A stretch of 64,000 nucleotides of DNA. Source: Pseudomonas entomophila (GTDB lineage Bacteria > Pseudomonadota > Gammaproteobacteria > Pseudomonadales > Pseudomonadaceae). Position 1 is the stretch's first letter; every line of letters begins with the position of its first letter. A program made the translations under genes and the position numbers. This document shows positions 20,892 to 29,100 of this stretch, piece by piece. Where the stretch lies: positions 1 to 64,000 of the forward strand of contig NZ_JARPQB010000014.1 of assembly GCF_029478665.1 (NCBI RefSeq), read 5' to 3'. The notes beneath the pieces were generated by a model that searched no databases, had not been told where the DNA came from, and was given only the letters and a program-made list of their open reading frames with translations.

Positions 20892-22313
20892 TCAGTGCTT
20901 GCGGATCTTCTCGACGATGGCCGTGGTCGAGCTGTTTTCCACCAGCCCCAGCACCTTCACCGTGCCGCCATAGGCCTTGACGATATCGGCGCCGACCACC
21001 TGGTCGATGCCATAGTCGCCGCCCTTGACCAACACGTCCGGCTTGACCTGGCGCAGCAGGTTTTCCGGCGTGGCTTCGGGGAAGCTGATCACCCAGTCCA
21101 CCGCCCCCAGGCCAGCCAGCACGGCCATGCGCCGGTCGACGCTGTTGATCGGCCGGCCTGGCCCTTTCAGGCGGCTGACCGAGGCATCGTCGTTGATCGC
21201 GACGATCAGGCGGTCGCCCTGGGCGCGTGCCTGCTCCAGGTAAGTTACGTGGCCCGCGTGAAGAATATCGAAGCAGCCGTTGGTGAAGACGATTGTCTCG
21301 TTGTGCGCGCGGGCATCGTCGATGGCCAGCAACAGCTGCTCCAGGCTCAGCACCCCACGCTCCGAACCCTCTTCGCGCTGGATGGCCCGGCGCAGTTCAG
21401 GGGCACTGATGGCGGCGGTACCGAGCTTGCCAACCACGATGCCGGCCGCCAGGTTGGCCAGGGCGACCGCATGGGGCAGGTCCTCGCCAGCGGCAATGGC
21501 GGCGGCAAGGGTCGAGATCACGGTATCACCGGCACCGGTCACATCGAACACTTCACGGGCACGGGCCGGCAGGTGCAGGGCGGGATGGCCGACGCGCAAC
21601 AAGGTCATGCCATGCTCGCCACGGGTCACCAGCAAGGCGCCAAGGTCCAGCTCTTCCAGCAGCTTCAAGCCTTTGGCGACCAGCTCAGACTCGTCGGCGC
21701 AGCGCCCGACGATCGTTTCGAACTCGCTCAGGTTCGGGGTGATCAGGCTGGCGCCACGGTAGATCGAGAAGTCCTTGCCCTTGGGGTCGGCCAGGACCGG
21801 GATCTGCTTCTGGCGAGCGGCCTGGATCAGTGCCTGATGATTGCGCAGCGCACCCTTGCCATAGTCAGAGAGGACCAGGACCTTGACACCTTCGAGCAGC
21901 GCTTCGACTTCCTCCCCCAGCGACAAGGGGTCGGTGGCGAAAGGCTCTTCGAAATCGATGCGCAGCAACTGCTGGTGCCGGCTCATGACCCGCAGCTTGA
22001 CGATGGTCGGCTGGTGGGCGATGCGCTGGAAGATCGAACGCACGCCGGCGGCCTGCAGGCTGTTGGCGAGGCTGTCGGCAGCCTCGTCCTGACCGGTGAC
22101 ACCGACCAGCGAGGCGGGCGCGCCGAGGGCGGCAATGTTCAAGGCCACGTTGGCCGCGCCACCGGGGCGATCCTCGATCTGGTCGACCTTGACCACCGGC
22201 ACTGGCGCCTCGGGCGAAATACGTGAAGTACCGCCATGCCAGTAGCGGTCGAGCATGACATCGCCGACCACCAATACCGGGGCTTGATCGAAACGCGGCA
22301 TGGACAACTTCAT
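20892..22313 (-). CDS. hldE: Bifunctional heptose 7-phosphate kinase / heptose 1-phosphate adenylyltransferase
   Basis: Makes ADP-heptose precursors for the LPS inner core. 473 residues from the ATG giving MKLSMPRFDQAPVLVVGDVMLDRYWHG. The N-terminal two-thirds is a PfkB/ribokinase-type kinase with GGAANVALNIAALG and the anion-hole motif VTGAGDTVIST. The C-terminal part is a nucleotidyltransferase with FTNGCFDILHAGHVTYLEQAR (HxGH) and the DRRMAVLAGLGAVDWV segment. Full-length fusion with both active centres intact. It follows msbA after a 130-nt gap on the same strand. Confidence 0.97.
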   Translation of the reverse strand: MKLSMPRFDQAPVLVVGDVMLDRYWHGGTSRISPEAPVPVVKVDQIEDRPGGAANVALNIAALGAPASLVGVTGQDEAADSLANSLQAAGVRSIFQRIAHQPTIVKLRVMSRHQQLLRIDFEEPFATDPLSLGEEVEALLEGVKVLVLSDYGKGALRNHQALIQAARQKQIPVLADPKGKDFSIYRGASLITPNLSEFETIVGRCADESELVAKGLKLLEELDLGALLVTRGEHGMTLLRVGHPALHLPARAREVFDVTGAGDTVISTLAAAIAAGEDLPHAVALANLAAGIVVGKLGTAAISAPELRRAIQREEGSERGVLSLEQLLLAIDDARAHNETIVFTNGCFDILHAGHVTYLEQARAQGDRLIVAINDDASVSRLKGPGRPINSVDRRMAVLAGLGAVDWVISFPEATPENLLRQVKPDVLVKGGDYGIDQVVGADIVKAYGGTVKVLGLVENSSTTAIVEKIRKH

Positions 22314-22443
22314 GGGCAACCCATATGAAAAAGTGAACAGGGGCAGGATATTAGCACAGGGGCGAGGATGGCTTTACGGCCACCTGCATCTGAACTCATC
22401 GTGGTGATGATCGGGGCCTTGCAGACCCCGAATATCGGAGGGG

Positions 22444-24252
22444 TCAGGTGATGTCGGCGTTTTCCGGCGCATCCAGCCCCATGGCGTGCAGGCGGGCATA
22501 ATAGCCATTGGCCGCGAGCAGCTCGGTGTGGGTGCCGCGCTCCACCAAGCGGCCCTGGTCCATCACCAGGATCATGTCTGCCTTCTCGATGGTCGACAGC
22601 CGGTGGGCGATCACCAGCGTGGTGCGCCCCTGCATGACATGATCCAGGGCTGCCTGGATATGGCGCTCGGACTCGGTGTCGAGGGCCGAGGTCGCCTCGT
22701 CGAGGATCAGCAATGGCGCGTTCTTCAGCAGTGCCCGGGCAATCGCCAGGCGCTGGCGCTGACCACCGGACAGCAGCACGCCGTTCTCGCCCACTTCAGT
22801 GTCGAAGCCTTTGGGCAACTGGTCGACGAACTCCTTGGCATAGGCATCCGCCGCCGCGGCCTCGATGTCCTCGCGCGGCGCACCGGCAAGGTCGCCGTAG
22901 GCGATGTTGTTGGCTACCGTGTCGTTGAACAGGGTCACATGCTGGGTCACCTGTGACACATGCTGGCGCAAGTTGCGCAGGCGATACTGCTCGATCTCCA
23001 CGCCATCGAGCAGGATCTGCCCTTCGCTATGGTGATAGAAGCGCGGGATCAATGCCGCGAGCGTCGACTTGCCACTGCCGGAGCGCCCCACCAGGGCGAT
23101 CATCTGGCCCGGCTCGGCGGTGAAGCTGATATCGCTGAGTACCTGGCGCTCGGTACCGGGGTAGGTGAAGCTGAGGTTGCGCACCTCCAGGCGACCCTCG
23201 ACTCGCTGCTTCTCGACAGTACCGCTGTCGACCTCGGGCTGTTCGTCCAACTGCTCGAAGATGCTCTCGGCACCCGCCAGGCCCTTCTGGATGGTCGAGC
23301 TGACCTCGGAAAGCTGGCGAATAGGCTTGGGCAGCAGGCCGGCGGCGGTGATGTAGGCGACCAGGTCCCCGGCCGAGGCTTCGCCACGCAGGAACAACAC
23401 CAGGAACATCAACACGGCCATGGCGGTGTAGATCACCAGTTGCAGCAGTGGCGTGTACAGGGCGCCGGTCTTGGTCATGCGCAGTTGCTTGTCGGTGTTG
23501 CTCTGGCTGGCCTTGTTGAAACGGCCTTCCTCGTAGCGCTCACCCCCGAAGCTGCGCACCACCCGGTAACCCTGGATGGTCTCGGAGGCGACATGGGTCA
23601 CGTCGCCCATGGCCACCTGGATCTTCTTGCTCTGCTTGCGGAATTTCTTGCTGGCCGTGCTGACCATCACCGCGATGACCGGCAGGATGGCGAGCATCAC
23701 CAACGTGAGTTGCCAGTTCATCCACAGCAGGTAGAGGAACAGGAACACCACCGTCAGGCCTTCGCGGATCACGACCTTGATCGCGTCGGTCGCCGCGCCG
23801 GTGACCATCGTCACATTGAAGGTGATACGCGAGATCAGGTGGCCGGAGTTGTGGTTGTCGAAATAGCGGTTGGGCAGCACCAGCAGCTTGTTGAACAGTT
23901 CGACACGCAGGTCATGCACCAGGCAGAGCGATACCTTGGCCAGGAAGTAGTTGCCCAGGAACGAGCCCAGGCCCTGCCAGGCGGCGATCAGGATGATCAG
24001 CAGCGGCACCGCCTGCAGCAATTGCAGGTCGCGCAAGTAGGGCACATTGGGGAACAGCACGGCCTCCGGGTTGCTCAGGCCGTCGACGAAGTACTTGAGG
24101 ATCCCGGCCAGCATGGGCTGGGTGGAGGCGAAGATCACGAAGCCCACGATGCTCAGCAGGAAGATGCCGATGTAGGGTTTCACATAGCTCAGCAGCCTGA
24201 AGTAGATCTTCAGGCTGGAGGAGTTTTCCGCAGGGCGCGGTGTTTCGGCCAT
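22444..24252 (-). CDS. msbA: Lipid A export ATP-binding/permease protein MsbA
   Basis: Flips lipid A-core across the inner membrane. 602 residues from the ATG giving MAETPRPAENSS; an upstream TTG that overlaps the waaL stop is a weaker alternative. The N-terminal six-helix ABC exporter domain is followed by the nucleotide-binding domain with Walker A GRSGSGKSTL, signature LLSGGQRQRLAIARALL and Walker B PLLILDEATSALD. It begins 2 nt after the waaL stop, so the two are cotranscribed. hldE lies downstream, making one LPS transport and assembly unit. Confidence 0.96.
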   Translation of the reverse strand: MAETPRPAENSSSLKIYFRLLSYVKPYIGIFLLSIVGFVIFASTQPMLAGILKYFVDGLSNPEAVLFPNVPYLRDLQLLQAVPLLIILIAAWQGLGSFLGNYFLAKVSLCLVHDLRVELFNKLLVLPNRYFDNHNSGHLISRITFNVTMVTGAATDAIKVVIREGLTVVFLFLYLLWMNWQLTLVMLAILPVIAVMVSTASKKFRKQSKKIQVAMGDVTHVASETIQGYRVVRSFGGERYEEGRFNKASQSNTDKQLRMTKTGALYTPLLQLVIYTAMAVLMFLVLFLRGEASAGDLVAYITAAGLLPKPIRQLSEVSSTIQKGLAGAESIFEQLDEQPEVDSGTVEKQRVEGRLEVRNLSFTYPGTERQVLSDISFTAEPGQMIALVGRSGSGKSTLAALIPRFYHHSEGQILLDGVEIEQYRLRNLRQHVSQVTQHVTLFNDTVANNIAYGDLAGAPREDIEAAAADAYAKEFVDQLPKGFDTEVGENGVLLSGGQRQRLAIARALLKNAPLLILDEATSALDTESERHIQAALDHVMQGRTTLVIAHRLSTIEKADMILVMDQGRLVERGTHTELLAANGYYARLHAMGLDAPENADIT

Positions 24253-24254
24253 CG

Positions 24255-25442
24255 TCAAGCTCGCTGTACAGGTTGAACCGGTGATTTTACCACAGGCTTG
24301 TCAGCCGGCCGCGCTCCGGGCAACAACATCGCCAACCCCACCGGCAGCCAGCTGATGAACCATTCGGCTCGTGGCGTGCCCGTCAGGCTTGCGGCGTCGA
24401 ACTGCATCGCCAGGGTGGAGAACACCCACAGGCTCAACAGCACCTTGCCGAACGGCGTCGAGCGCGCGCGGATGATCTCGCCCAGGGTGAACAGCCATAC
24501 CGCGATCCACAGCAGCATGCCCGGCAGACCGAGTTCGACGGCAACATGGGTGAACATGTTGTGGGTATGGTCGAACTGCAGGCCGGCAGCCTCGACCCGA
24601 TAGAACGCCCCCAGACCAAGCCCGGCCCAGGGATGCTCGGCGATCATTTGCAGGGACACCTGGAATATCTCCGGGCGGTACGACGAGCCCCGCTGCATGA
24701 TCAAGTCATAAGCCATGTAGGTTGCGGCACTCCCCGCGACCAATACGCCCACGGCAAGGGCACCACTGTAGCGACTACGCAACCAGAGCGGCGCAAGCAG
24801 GACAGTAAGCGCCACCGACAGGAGCGCGCCACGGCTTTGAGTGAACGCGACAAACGCCCCCAGGCACGCGAGTGCCGCCAACCACCCCAATTGCAGCCCC
24901 CGATTACGAGGGCAGTCGTACAACAACCAGATGATCGCCGCGCCGATGACATAGGCACCGAGAATCGGGTGGGAGATCTCCCCGATCCCCTCAAGCCGGG
25001 CATTGAACGGATAGCCAATCACACTGTAGAAGCGAATGATCGATACCAGCGCCGCGATGGCCAGCAGCACCCCGCCAACGCGCAAAAGCACGCGGCAACG
25101 CCCCTCCCCCAACTGCGCCAGCAACGGGAAAGCCATCAGAAATACCAGGATGTACAGCAGGCGCTTGACTTCGCGCGAGCCTTCCTCGGTGGAGGACCAG
25201 ACCAGCGTCATGGCACTCCAGGCCAGCAACAAGGCAATACTGGCCCACAAGGCACGCTGTCGGCGCCACGCCTGGGCGAACACGTGCCGGGCCGGCCAGG
25301 CCAGCAACAAGGTCGGTAACCACAGGAACAGCACCAGCCCCTGCTGGTACAGCTTGTTGCTCGGTGCCAGCGCAATCGCCGCCAGGAACCAGGCAAGCCC
25401 CAACCCCAACCAGGCTTGCACCCAGCGCTTTTCGTAGAACAT
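24255..25442 (-). CDS. waaL: O-antigen ligase family protein (WaaL-like)
   Basis: A 395-residue polytopic membrane protein with about 11-12 hydrophobic helices and a large periplasmic loop. Wzy_C/WaaL features are QSRGALLSVALTVLLAP and the loop motif GLQFDHTHNMFTHVAVELGLPG, where the conserved His/Asn cluster resembles the ligase active site. Position immediately before msbA, in the outer-core block, matches waaL (PA4999) of P. aeruginosa. It would join undecaprenyl-linked O-polysaccharide to lipid A-core in the periplasm. A Wzy-type polymerase with the same fold cannot be excluded from sequence alone. Confidence 0.85.
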   Translation of the reverse strand: MFYEKRWVQAWLGLGLAWFLAAIALAPSNKLYQQGLVLFLWLPTLLLAWPARHVFAQAWRRQRALWASIALLLAWSAMTLVWSSTEEGSREVKRLLYILVFLMAFPLLAQLGEGRCRVLLRVGGVLLAIAALVSIIRFYSVIGYPFNARLEGIGEISHPILGAYVIGAAIIWLLYDCPRNRGLQLGWLAALACLGAFVAFTQSRGALLSVALTVLLAPLWLRSRYSGALAVGVLVAGSAATYMAYDLIMQRGSSYRPEIFQVSLQMIAEHPWAGLGLGAFYRVEAAGLQFDHTHNMFTHVAVELGLPGMLLWIAVWLFTLGEIIRARSTPFGKVLLSLWVFSTLAMQFDAASLTGTPRAEWFISWLPVGLAMLLPGARPADKPVVKSPVQPVQRA

Positions 25443-25546
25443 CAGTCTCCCCCCGATGAATCGAACTCACACCCGCATGGCGCGTCCAGGTAATTTTCGG
25501 CATTATGGCCGGTCATTTTGCTTGCCCAGAAGACAAGGCCACCCCA

Positions 25547-26152
25547 ATGCAATGCTCCCGGCTAACTCAGGTCGACTTCGATCAGCTGACACACGGCGCC
25601 AAGATTCTTGAAGCAGACAGCCATGGCGCCAAAGTCTACCTGCTCGGGGATGGAAACATCCTCAAGGTTTTTCGTCGCAAGCGCCTGATTTCATCCGCAT
25701 TGCTACGACCGTATTCGCAACGCTTCGTCGACAACGCCCTTCACCTCACACAACTGGGCTTTCCAACCCTGGAGGTGATCAGCCATCACAAGCTGGCGCT
25801 GCCAGGCCGCACGGCCGTGCTCTACCGCCCGCTCCCGGGGCGAACCCTGCTACAGCTGTCGCGCGAGGGCAATTTCGATTGGGAGCAGCACTTGCCACGG
25901 CTGGTGGACCTGGTTCGCCGGATGCACCGTTCAGGCATCTACTTCCGCTCGCTGCACCTGGGCAATGTGGTGGAAACCCCCGAGGGGGTCCTGGGGTTGA
26001 TCGACGTCGCTGACATGCGCTTCCTGCGCGCCCCGCTGTCGTTGCGGATGGTAAGGCGCAACGTTCGCCACATGGTGCGTTACATCGAGCGTGAACGGCT
26101 CGCCAACGAGTTCCCTCTGGAAGCGTTCGAGGCGGCGCTCTCGCAACACTGA
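25547..26152 (+). CDS. Kinase-fold protein of the LPS-kinase/BUD32-like group, catalytic Asp replaced
   Basis: 201 residues from the second ATG (MQCSRLTQ, with AAGG upstream; an ATG 42 nt earlier is possible but lacks an SD). The fold is that of small LPS/Kdo kinases: GAKVYLLGDGNILKVFRRK with likely ATP-binding Lys40, RMHRSGIYFRSLHLGN in the catalytic-loop position, and LGLIDVADMRF with Asp153 in the DFG position. The catalytic loop reads F133-R-S135-L-H-L-G-N140 where HRDLHxGN-type kinases have Asp, so Ser stands for the base. It is the only plus-strand gene in the LPS block, divergent from waaL and ending 3 nt from the convergent glycosyltransferase. Relatives are often labelled toluene tolerance protein. 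Confidence 0.75.
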   Translation: MQCSRLTQVDFDQLTHGAKILEADSHGAKVYLLGDGNILKVFRRKRLISSALLRPYSQRFVDNALHLTQLGFPTLEVISHHKLALPGRTAVLYRPLPGRTLLQLSREGNFDWEQHLPRLVDLVRRMHRSGIYFRSLHLGNVVETPEGVLGLIDVADMRFLRAPLSLRMVRRNVRHMVRYIERERLANEFPLEAFEAALSQH

Positions 26153-26155
26153 GCC

Positions 26156-27250
26156 TCAGCGCTTCAGCAGGCCGGCCGAACCTTCCTTGAAAGCCTCCCA
26201 TCGCTCTTGCGGTGCCATGGCCCGCCACTGCTCGCGGGCCTGGGCAGCCGCATCGCGCCGGCCACATTGGCCGATCGCGTCGGCCCAGGCAGCCAGATCA
26301 CCAACGGGCAGGTAGCATCCCGCCTCGCCCAACTGCTCGCGAAACACCGGCAAGTCGCTGCAGAACACCGGTACGCCTGACAGCACGGCCTCCTGCACCA
26401 CCAAGCCAAGCCCCTCCGAGCGGGAAGGCACCAACAACCAGTCGAATGCCGGGTACAGCCGGATCAGGTCATCACGATGCCCGCCGAAGTACACGCTACT
26501 CTCGACACCAAGGGTCTTGACCTGCGCCTCCAGCCGAGCGCGTAGCGGACCGTCGCCAAGAATGGCCAGACGCAAATCGGGTTGACGCTCCCGCACCTGG
26601 GCGAATGCCTCGATCAGCATTTCGAAGCCCTTGCCCTCGACCAGGCGCCCCACAGCGCCCAGCAAAGGCCCTTGCAGCGGAAGCGCCAGCGCCTGGCGAG
26701 CCCCTTCCCGACCCAGCAACTGCTGGGTGAATACCTGAGGGTCCAGGGCCATGCGCAAGGTGCCCACCGGGCAACCAAGCCCCTGTTCAAGCGAATGCGC
26801 CAACGTCGCGGAGACGGCCGCGATACTCAGTTGCTCGGGTGGCAGGCTGCGAAACAGCCTGACATCGCGTGTGCTCAGACGCGTCTTGCCGTGGAACAGC
26901 ACGGTGACCCGCACATCCGGCATTTGCCGGACGAGCGGCAACAGCAGCCGGGCCACACCCAGTCCATCCAGCACCAGCAACTCCACCGACGCCTCGACCA
27001 ACGCCTTGCGCAGGCGCCAACGGAGCCACGGCATCGCCAGCACGTAAGGCATGCGCCCCTTGAGTAGACGCTGCGGCAAATGCCAACTACGCACCTGCCC
27101 GAAACTGCTGCACAGACCGTCACCGAGCAACAACCAGTTGCAAACCTGCGCGCCCGAGTGCGCATGAACCAGAAGATCCCGATGGACCTTGTGTATGGAC
27201 ATGTACGGCGAACCGCCCGACCACATCACATTGACGATATTCAACGGCAT
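26156..27250 (-). CDS. Glycosyltransferase, GT4/group 1 type
   Basis: A 364-residue GT-B enzyme starting at the ATG giving MPLNIVNVMWSGGSPYMSIHKVHRDLL, with GGAAGGGG 5-6 nt upstream. The C-terminal donor-binding half has the classic LLGAVGRLVEGKGFEMLIEAFAQV, LAILGDGPLRARLE, YFGGHRDDLIRLYPAFDWLLVPSRSEGLGLVVQEAVLSGVPVFCSD with the E-x7-E motif. It belongs to the outer-core LPS block and lies 41 nt downstream of a GT2-type gene. Donor and acceptor cannot be read from sequence. By position it could correspond to a core-capping transferase. Confidence 0.88.
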   Translation of the reverse strand: MPLNIVNVMWSGGSPYMSIHKVHRDLLVHAHSGAQVCNWLLLGDGLCSSFGQVRSWHLPQRLLKGRMPYVLAMPWLRWRLRKALVEASVELLVLDGLGVARLLLPLVRQMPDVRVTVLFHGKTRLSTRDVRLFRSLPPEQLSIAAVSATLAHSLEQGLGCPVGTLRMALDPQVFTQQLLGREGARQALALPLQGPLLGAVGRLVEGKGFEMLIEAFAQVRERQPDLRLAILGDGPLRARLEAQVKTLGVESSVYFGGHRDDLIRLYPAFDWLLVPSRSEGLGLVVQEAVLSGVPVFCSDLPVFREQLGEAGCYLPVGDLAAWADAIGQCGRRDAAAQAREQWRAMAPQERWEAFKEGSAGLLKR

Positions 27251-27291
27251 TGCGCCCCTTCCAGGAGTCCGTGGGCCTCGTATGAGCCGTA

Positions 27292-28065
27292 TCAATGGGC
27301 CAGGAAACCGATCCCCAGCCCAACCACCAGCCCGAGCAACGACGATAGCGCAAACTTCAACCGATCCCGTTGCCGACGGCGGACCTTGCGTTGAACCTCT
27401 TCCGGCACGGTCACGTGCATGCCGAAGCCAGTATGCAACACCGCGTCACCCTCAAGGGTCACGGCTGTCAGGTTCAACTCGGCATAACGACGTGACAGCG
27501 CCTTCTCACCAGAATAGGCCGCGTATGGCGCACAGCTTTGATAATCGCTCAAGCGCCGCAACCCCGGGTTGAGCGAGAAGGCCTGCCACTCGGCTTTCTC
27601 CGAGATCAGAGGGTAGCAAGGCACGCCAGCGATCACCTGGCGATCACCCAGGTGGATGTACGGGCTGTGGATGGCCAGGTCGTGGGCGTGGCTGCGCAGC
27701 CAGACCTGAAGCAGGTGCGGGCTGACTTCAAGTATTGCGCGGGAATCCTCGACGAACCCCGGGCGATAGAAGCGCCAGTCATCCTCGCAATGGAAGATGT
27801 ACGGTGTCCGCACACGGCTGTAGGCCAGGTCGATCGACGCCAGTTGGCCCAGCTTGGGGCGGTTCACGAACACTGTGCAATGCCCTTTCCAGTGCTCCGG
27901 CACAGCGTCATGCACCGCATCGTTGCCCGAGTCTTCGGTGATGAAGACCTCACGGACCGTCGCGGTGTTGTACCGGTCAAAGCTTTCCAGGGTTTCCTTG
28001 AGCAGGTCGAAACGCCCGCAACTCGTCACCACCAAGGTGACATCACTTACATCGGAAAAACGCAC
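27292..28065 (-). CDS. GT-A fold glycosyltransferase (family 2-like) with C-terminal membrane helix
   Basis: About 257 residues. The start is a GTG (VRFSDVSDVTLVVTSCGR) preceded by GGAGGG at good spacing. The frame stays open further upstream but would then overlap the previous gene and has no SD. The GT-A signature is visible: VTLVVTSCGRFDLLKETLESFDRYN, then FITEDSGNDAV, and HCEDDWRFYR with the DxD-like acidic cluster. The C-terminus SLLGLVVGLGIGFLA is a predicted membrane anchor after a very basic KVRRRQRDRLK segment, unusual for this group and suggesting attachment to the inner face of the membrane. LPS core context. Confidence 0.8.
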   Translation of the reverse strand: MRFSDVSDVTLVVTSCGRFDLLKETLESFDRYNTATVREVFITEDSGNDAVHDAVPEHWKGHCTVFVNRPKLGQLASIDLAYSRVRTPYIFHCEDDWRFYRPGFVEDSRAILEVSPHLLQVWLRSHAHDLAIHSPYIHLGDRQVIAGVPCYPLISEKAEWQAFSLNPGLRRLSDYQSCAPYAAYSGEKALSRRYAELNLTAVTLEGDAVLHTGFGMHVTVPEEVQRKVRRRQRDRLKFALSSLLGLVVGLGIGFLAH

Positions 28066-28127
28066 GGGGTTCCCTCCGCCTCGCGGCAGGCACACTTCAT
28101 GCCCATCGTGGATGGGCGAATCAAAAT

Positions 28128-29084
28128 TCAGAATCCGAGCTGCAGGCGCAGGCGCTGCCATGGGGTCAGCGGTGGGTGAGGCCGCAGCGCGGGGCTCATG
28201 TGTTCGACAATGCTACGGCCGACCTGGGCAAAACTGAAGCGGGAAGTCGCCAGTTCACAACCTTTTACAGCTATGCGCGCCGCCAGTTCCGGCTCGTCGC
28301 GCAACCGGCGCAACTTGGCCTGCAATACCGGGATGCTGTCGTAGAGCACGACGTTGTGCATGTCCTCGAGGCCCAGGGCGCGGTTTTCCTGCTCACCTTG
28401 GTCATAGGCCAGCAGCACGCAACCGCAGGCCATTGCCTCGAAGTTCTTGATCATGTATTCGCCCATGCCCACATCGGCACTGACGAAGAAGCGGATGCGA
28501 TTGAGCGTGTTGCAGTAGTCTTCGCCCGACTTGGTCCGGGTGACCACCAGGTTCTCCACTCGCCCCAGCTCGTCCAGCAGCGCCTTGCGACCGCTGTAGG
28601 CGACGCTGTTGGTGCTGCCCACGAACGCCAGCTCGATGTCGCGCTCGCGGCCCTGGTCGGTCAGCAATTGCTCGTCATAGCCCTTGGGCACGAACACCGC
28701 GTCGAAACCTTCCTGGCGCAGGCGCTCGCTGACCATGTAGCCGGAGCTGATGACCCGCGCCCACGGCAGCTTGCGGTAGTGCGCGCTGAACTTGCCGGTG
28801 TACTTGCAGGGGATGTAGTTCTGGTAGGCGTCATGCTCGAGAATCACCAGGTTGGGGATGCTGCGGATGAACGCCACCTGGCGGATTTCCTGCTTGAAAC
28901 GCAGGAAGAACACGATGCGGTCGTAACGCGTGACATCCACCTCGCGCTTGAAATAACGGCGCAGGTTGCGCTGGTCCTCGCTGGACAGCCAGCGCAGGTC
29001 GCAGTCGCAGTTGGCCGCGACGCCGTCGTACAGGCGGTCGAGAATCGCCCGTTGTTCCTTCTGCACCAGAAATAGGACTTTCAT
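28128..29084 (-). CDS. Cell-surface polysaccharide glycosyltransferase, Ssg-like (GT1/CgeB-type)
   Basis: 318 residues from the ATG giving MKVLFLVQKEQRAILDRLYDG, with AAGGA 7 nt upstream. The C-terminal half has the CgeB/GT1-type donor site: DIELAFVGSTNSVAYSGRKALLDEL, RFFVSADVGMGEYMIKNFEAMACGCVLLAYDQGEQ with the conserved EAMACGC. It lies directly before dnpA- and mig-14-like genes, as PA5001 (ssg) does in P. aeruginosa, where loss alters LPS and O-antigen. I infer the same role but leave the symbol blank because orthology was not tested. Confidence 0.78.
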   Translation of the reverse strand: MKVLFLVQKEQRAILDRLYDGVAANCDCDLRWLSSEDQRNLRRYFKREVDVTRYDRIVFFLRFKQEIRQVAFIRSIPNLVILEHDAYQNYIPCKYTGKFSAHYRKLPWARVISSGYMVSERLRQEGFDAVFVPKGYDEQLLTDQGRERDIELAFVGSTNSVAYSGRKALLDELGRVENLVVTRTKSGEDYCNTLNRIRFFVSADVGMGEYMIKNFEAMACGCVLLAYDQGEQENRALGLEDMHNVVLYDSIPVLQAKLRRLRDEPELAARIAVKGCELATSRFSFAQVGRSIVEHMSPALRPHPPLTPWQRLRLQLGF

Positions 29085-29100
29085 TGCTTTCCTTGGGCGC

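Noticed and set aside
22320..22443. CGGGG...CCCCG hairpin in the msbA-hldE gap as a terminator
   Set aside because: Short stem, 9-nt loop and no T-run on the minus strand; not convincing enough to list.
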